A stretch of DNA of 6,214 nucleotides. Origin: Chloroflexota bacterium. Its GTDB lineage: Bacteria > Chloroflexota > Limnocylindria > QHBO01. Made by a program: the position numbers and the translations under genes. Location of the stretch: the NCBI GenBank assembly GCA_023250255.1, contig JAHFBB010000061.1, forward strand, positions 1-6,214, written 5' to 3'. A model generated the notes under the pieces. The model saw only the letters and a list, made by a program, of their open reading frames with translations, did not search any database and was not told the DNA's origin. Of the stretch, positions 5,187 through 6,214 are shown in pieces. Positions within the stretch are counted from its first letter, which is position 1. Every line of letters starts with the position of its first letter.

Positions 5187-6214
5187 TCAGTTCTCCGTTG
5201 CGTTGGTGACAGGGAAGCGGCGCAGGCGAAGTGAATTGGTCACCACGCTCACGCTCGACAGGGCCATGGCCGCCGCGGCCAGGGCCGGATTGAGGGTCCA
5301 CCCGGTGAATGGGTACAGGATGCCGGCTGCCACCGGGATGAGCAGCACGTTGTAGCCGAACGCCCAGACCAGGTTCTGGCGAATGATGCGCATGGTTGCC
5401 CGCGACAGGGCGATGGCCGTCGGCGCGGCCCGCAGCAGTCCGCCGATGAGCGTGACCGCACTCGCGGCCGCGGCGACATCGGTCCCGGTGCCCATGGCCA
5501 CGCCAAGGTCGGCCTGTGCGAGGGCAGGAGCATCATTCACCCCGTCCCCGACCATCACGACCCGGTGTCCGGACGCCTGGAGATGGGCTACGGCCGCGGC
5601 TTTGTCGCCGGGAGCGACTTCGGCAACGATCCGCTCGGGGGCAATGCCCACCTGCGCGCCGACGCTGTCGGCAACCGCACCCCGGTCTCCGCTGAGGAGC
5701 CAGGTTTCGAGCCCGAGTTCGTGGAATCGGCGGATGGCGGCCACGGCATCCGGCCGGACCTGGTCGGCCAAGGTGATGAGCCCAACGGCTGTGCCGTCAA
5801 TGGCCACCCACGCTGCCGATTCGCCCCGTTGCTCGGCGTGCGCCGAGGCGGATGCGAGTGCAGTCGTCTCGATTCCGCCCGCGCGCAACCACCCCTCGGA
5901 GCCGACCCGCACCGCTCGTCCGTCGACCCGGGCGTGGACTCCGCCTCCCGGTTCGGAACCGAAGTCGGTCACCGTCCATTGAGGCGAAACCCCCGCCGAG
6001 CCGGCCCGCCGGACGATGGCCGCAGCAAGCGGATGTTCGCTCAGCGCTTCGACGGCGGCCGCAACCTGGAGGACCTCGTTCTCGTCTCCCCGCTGGCTCA
6101 CCACCTGGACGACTTCCGGACGCCCACGGGTCAGGGTTCCGGTCTTGTCCAGAACGACGACATCGACGTGCTCAGCGAGCTCGAGAGCCGCCCCGTCGCG
6201 GATGAGAATCCCGG
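5187..6214 (-). CDS. copA: Cu+-type P1B ATPase, N-terminal part outside window
   Basis: The frame runs to the window edge, so 341 C-terminal residues are seen; the metal-binding N-terminus, the A domain and the CPC-type helix are missing. Visible parts in order: GILIRDG (1-7) before the phosphorylation site DKTGTLT (22-28, Asp22 being the phosphorylated aspartate); SEHPLA (58-63), the P1B-specific HP motif of the nucleotide domain; SGD (174-176); GDGVNDAPA (222-230); and two final membrane helices. Helix seven carries YN (287-288) with a proline five residues on, and helix eight carries M-x-x-SS (316-320) plus Asn326. That combination marks the Cu+/Ag+ exporting P1B-1 subgroup rather than Zn/Cd pumps. 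The protein would use ATP to move Cu+ out of the cytoplasm. The internal GTG at 6104 is not the start, since the phosphorylation motif lies upstream of it in frame. It is followed at once by the YHS gene. The gene symbol reflects the class only. Confidence 0.93.
   Translation of the reverse strand, partial: GILIRDGAALELAEHVDVVVLDKTGTLTRGRPEVVQVVSQRGDENEVLQVAAAVEALSEHPLAAAIVRRAGSAGVSPQWTVTDFGSEPGGGVHARVDGRAVRVGSEGWLRAGGIETTALASASAHAEQRGESAAWVAIDGTAVGLITLADQVRPDAVAAIRRFHELGLETWLLSGDRGAVADSVGAQVGIAPERIVAEVAPGDKAAAVAHLQASGHRVVMVGDGVNDAPALAQADLGVAMGTGTDVAAAASAVTLIGGLLRAAPTAIALSRATMRIIRQNLVWAFGYNVLLIPVAAGILYPFTGWTLNPALAAAAMALSSVSVVTNSLRLRRFPVTNATEN

Noticed and set aside
4297..5301. Long open frame (334 codons) on the - strand opposite the GGDEF region
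   Set aside because: It runs antisense through the cyclase and across the YHS and ATPase genes in another frame, with no domain and a composition typical of a shadow frame.
5383..5982. 199-codon + strand frame over the ATPase gene
   Set aside because: It is antisense to the DKTGTLT/GDGVND-bearing frame, low in complexity (Ser, Pro, Thr, Ala rich), and lacks a ribosome binding site.

Overview
The window is GC-rich, densely packed DNA from a bacterium. It has GTG as well as ATG starts, short intergenic gaps, one 4-base stop/start overlap, and candidate leaderless promoters. This style fits a high-GC free-living lineage such as Chloroflexota (Limnocylindria-like) or Actinomycetota. That placement rests on impression only, because no rRNA or marker gene is present. 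There are seven protein genes, two of them cut by the window edges. There is no tRNA, rRNA, CRISPR array or insertion sequence, and no gene-free stretch longer than about 150 bases.

Left part (1-1804, + strand): the 3' end of a gene for a protein with two tandem META (HslJ-type) domains is followed by a 152-base intergenic region. That region holds a recognisable S-box (SAM-I clan) riboswitch, and its P1 helix runs into the ribosome binding site of the next gene. The controlled gene encodes a 353-residue single-domain protein related to the catalytic C-terminal half of cobalamin-independent methionine synthase (MetE). It retains three of the usual zinc ligands. Riboswitch and gene together point to a short, folate-domain-less methionine synthase or related methyltransferase, and this is the most interesting item in the window.

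Middle (1812-3316, - strand): a two-gene operon encodes a fumarylacetoacetate-hydrolase (FAH) family enzyme and, coupled through a GTGA overlap, a small DinB/maleylpyruvate-isomerase-fold protein. The pair may act in ring-cleavage product catabolism, but the substrate is unknown.

Right part: divergent from the FAH gene is a membrane-anchored GAF-GGDEF diguanylate cyclase with an intact GGEEF active site and an RxxD product-inhibition site (3394-4983, +). Convergent to it is a copper-handling pair on the - strand: a P1B-1-type Cu+ ATPase, N-terminally truncated by the window end, and a 64-residue YHS-domain protein 3 bases downstream of it. Both convergent junctions (around 1804/1812 and 4983/4989) have gaps of only 5-7 bases and carry hairpins that overlap stop codons, so they may be compact bidirectional terminators.
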